A stretch of DNA of 64,000 nucleotides. Source: Craspedostauros australis. Lineage: Eukaryota; Bacillariophyta; Bacillariophyceae; Mastogloiales; Achnanthaceae. Below, piece after piece: positions 61,653 through 64,000 of the stretch. Below the pieces are notes generated by a model. The model was not told the DNA's origin. It searched no databases and saw nothing but the letters and a program-made list of their open reading frames with translations. The DNA lies in NCBI GenBank assembly GCA_026770025.1, contig JAMXDE010000061.1, positions 186,001-250,000 on the forward strand. The letters are read 5' to 3'. Position numbers and translations under genes: made by a program. Each line of letters starts with the position of its first letter. Position 1 is the first letter of the stretch.

Positions 61653-62927
61653 TCACGCCATCATCCAGACGAGGCCAACCACAAGGACATGGACCAGCGT
61701 GGTGAGGAAGGAGGCATGCGGCATGCCAACCCCCGAACACAGCAAGGGCGTTTGCAGATCGGGACACACCTTGCCATCGCCCGCCACGATCTTGCTGTAC
61801 ACGTCGTTGAACTCCCGCATGACGATGCGCACGGAGACCATGGTCCTGCCCTGGTCCTTGGCGTAGGTGGATCCCCAGATGGCGGCGCACTCGCGCTGTC
61901 CCGGCGTGCCGTGATCGCCTTCGCTGGCGATGATGAAATCTCCCAAATTGGCAGCACGCTGCGAGAGCTGATCGACCTCCTCGACGGAGACAGCGCCGCC
62001 CCGCGCATGCGCCATGTAATAGGCGCTGATGGCGTCGGCCATGAGCTCCATGCGCATGCGGGTTGCAGGATCGATCTGTCCGAAGGCGTTGAAGTTGAAC
62101 ATGCCGAACTCCATCTGGAAGGCGTGGGCGTACTCGTGGGCCAGGAGGAAGCCGATGTCGTGCTGCGATTGCGCGGATGACGTTTCCATGTACTGCAGGA
62201 TGCCATCCCCGACGAGGATGGTGGGTTTCGGTGGTTGCGTGGTCGGTTTGAGTCTGGGAAATGTGTAGCTGTTGACGAAGTTGGCGTTGAAGGTGAGGAG
62301 GGGATTGCTGTAGGCGTCGGGCATGCGTCGGATGTAGACATCGACGTCGTCGGCGTAGACGGAGCAGTCGAAGGTGGGATCCGACTTGATGTACTCGCAC
62401 ACCTGGAAGCGGGTATTCCTGTCGTCAAGGTCCGCACCATGCATGGCCATGAGCGTGACGGGCTGCCGCGTCGCCAGTTCGGTGTCTGGATCGGAGGCAT
62501 TGAAGAAGCGCTCCAGCTTGTCCATCTGGGTGAGGACCTTCGTGGTCTGATGTCCATCGGCGCCGAAGTACTCATCCTTCTCGCTGCGATCGATCAAGGA
62601 CTTGTAGACGAGGGCGAGGATGTCGGCGTTGTACGTGTCGAAGAGCGCCCGGAGGGTGGCGACGCTGAGCTGATCCAAGAGTTCGCCACGGTACGCAGTG
62701 ATCTCCGCCGTGCACATGCCATCTCCAGCATCCCACAATGACCGTCTCTGCCGTCTCGCTCTGTGTCGGACGTGGGTCACTTCGGATGATGCTGATGCTG
62801 ATGCTGATATGGGCGCAGATGGAGAGGCATCACGACTCATGAGGAGGTCGTGTGCCTGTTGCTGCAGCGCCGTCTTGTGACATGGCTGACCTTGGCTAGT
62901 GCATCGCAGTAACTGAATAGAGTCCAT
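61653..62927 (-). CDS. Putative GPI-anchored zinc metallopeptidase (HEXXH)
   Basis: A 424-aa protein from the first ATG of the frame (62927). The zinc motif HEYAH lies at 264-268 in FLLAHEYAHAFQMEF. A likely third ligand, E294 in MELMADAISAYYM, gives the HExxH...ExxxD pattern of gluzincin-like neutral zinc metallopeptidases. The order VGDGILQYMETSS, HEYAH, ELMAD and ASEGDHGTPGQRECA resembles bacterial ypfJ-type proteins. The last 20 residues are hydrophobic (FLTTLVHVLVVGLVWMMA) after a small-residue/serine stretch, as in GPI-anchor signals. No signal peptide is seen, so an upstream coding exon may be missing and the start is uncertain. A surface or secretory location is inferred. Confidence 0.7.
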   Translation of the reverse strand: MDSIQLLRCTSQGQPCHKTALQQQAHDLLMSRDASPSAPISASASASSEVTHVRHRARRQRRSLWDAGDGMCTAEITAYRGELLDQLSVATLRALFDTYNADILALVYKSLIDRSEKDEYFGADGHQTTKVLTQMDKLERFFNASDPDTELATRQPVTLMAMHGADLDDRNTRFQVCEYIKSDPTFDCSVYADDVDVYIRRMPDAYSNPLLTFNANFVNSYTFPRLKPTTQPPKPTILVGDGILQYMETSSAQSQHDIGFLLAHEYAHAFQMEFGMFNFNAFGQIDPATRMRMELMADAISAYYMAHARGGAVSVEEVDQLSQRAANLGDFIIASEGDHGTPGQRECAAIWGSTYAKDQGRTMVSVRIVMREFNDVYSKIVAGDGKVCPDLQTPLLCSGVGMPHASFLTTLVHVLVVGLVWMMA

Positions 62928-64000
62928 GATATTATAGATGATTGTAATGTTGCATGTACTCAAGCAGTATAATACAATATATATTACACTAATGGAACAG
63001 TGCTGGTGATCTTATTTGGTCTCTTCTGTTGAGAGGTTGTGAAAGTGTTCACTCTGCCATACTCGCAGGGAGCAGGGGAAATAGTGGAAGCATTGACCGA
63101 TGCTGGGAAAATTCACTCATTTACCGCAATTTTATGCCGCACATTTCCCAGGACTAAAAACGAGTCCCATTGCATTTGTCAGGTATGATGCGTAGCGCTT
63201 TGTAAGAACTTCACATGTACTCTGTTGACTACTCCATGTATTGTACAATGATACCATCAGCTTTGTGTATCGCTATTTCCGAGACACGTCCAAGTCGTGT
63301 TGTCTTCGTTGTTCCAACAATGACGTCGACAACCAACTTGTCCGAGCAGCCGCCGGTCGAGGCGCTTGCGTTTCATGCGCGTGTGCTGCCATTCTCCTCG
63401 TATTTGCGAAGAGCGTTTTTGGATTGTTCTCACCTAGTCGCTCCGCCCATGCACGTTTCTTCGCAAATCGGATTGCTGTTGTTGTCTGACGTGAACTTTG
63501 CCTCCAAACCGCTTCTGGCGAAAGGCAACGGAGCGTTTTGTCGACTTGTTGCTTCGATTGTTCGCCGCTTCCACATGGTCTTCGCGGAGGCTTCTTCGTT
63601 TGTGCTGGCATCCCTCTCATCTGATCCGAACTCCCAGCAATGATCACATCAATGCAGGTCTTCATCGCGGTTGTTGCCTCCCTCCTGTAATCGGATACTG
63701 CCTGCATCGTCGCGCCACCAACTGCTACAAATGCTGCGACGACTATTGAGATGGTAGCGATAACTCGTGTGATTTGAAGTCGTCACTATTGTATTATATC
63801 TACTGTTACTGTTGCCAATGTCGTGGCTGCTTCGTGATGGTGGCTTGAAGTCCTGCTGTTGCTGCGATTGCTGTCGTTGTCGTCGATGCCGTGGTTGATT
63901 TGGGTTGGCAATCCTTTGGCTTCTGTTGTTGATGCCACGCTTTTCCGTGAACGACCGCATCCTCCGTGCTCTGCATGCCACTACGATCACTCCTCCTTGC
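62928..64000. other. Right end of the window, no gene recognised
   Basis: 1.1 kb upstream of the peptidase gene. A missing first exon of that gene could lie here, but no signal-peptide-like exon was found. Short frames near 63.3-64.0 kb on both strands are arginine- or glutamine-rich and not convincing. Confidence 0.4.

Noticed and set aside
1..64000. tRNA, rRNA or CRISPR features
   Set aside because: No tRNA-like T-arm with matching stems, no rRNA stretch and no regularly spaced direct repeats with unique spacers were noticed by eye; a covariance-model search would be needed to exclude small RNAs.

Overview
The window looks like nuclear DNA of a photosynthetic stramenopile, most likely a diatom. 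The strongest clue is a fucoxanthin-chlorophyll a/c light-harvesting gene at about 43.7-44.9 kb. Its short first exon encodes a plastid-targeting signal with an A-FAP cleavage motif, typical of red-lineage secondary plastids. Standard eukaryotic housekeeping genes (coatomer beta, a GDP-mannose-type transporter, ribosome factor RPF1, a GT47 glycosyltransferase), GT-AG introns, A/C-rich leaders before start codons and large Copia and piggyBac-type transposons fit this. No species can be named from the sequence alone.

Layout. 1-6 kb is a transposon zone: the degraded 3' end of one Copia element (RNase H with a frameshift), then a complete piggyBac-like element (2243-6012) with perfect 16-bp inverted ends flanked by CTAG. 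6.3-15.3 kb holds a type I surface protein with a duplicated six-cysteine domain, coatomer beta on the minus strand (three exons), and a divergently transcribed nucleotide-sugar transporter (two exons). 16.1-28.5 kb is the most striking region. A 988-codon gene for a multi-pass, EGF-bearing membrane protein is split by a complete 9461-bp Copia element with apparently identical 760-bp LTRs and a 5-bp target duplication. Both halves of the host gene are open and in frame across the insertion.

28.5-46.1 kb contains two small low-complexity genes, a TPR-SET protein with a decayed partial tandem copy beside it, a frameshifted remnant of a secreted-type domain, a basic charged protein, the light-harvesting gene and a 129-aa unknown. 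47.3-63 kb contains the GT47 enzyme, a 2396-aa TPR protein with an SH3-like module, a lysine-rich coiled-coil protein, RPF1 and a HEXXH metallopeptidase with a GPI-anchor-like tail. Intergenic stretches are 0.3-2 kb and mostly featureless apart from short tandem repeats.

Genes are mostly monocistronic, with no operon logic. Several products (coatomer, GDP-mannose-type transporter, GT47 enzyme, surface proteins, GPI-tailed peptidase) belong to the secretory pathway or cell surface, but nothing shows they act together. All coordinates come from reading the sequence. Family calls come from recognised motifs and were not checked by any search.
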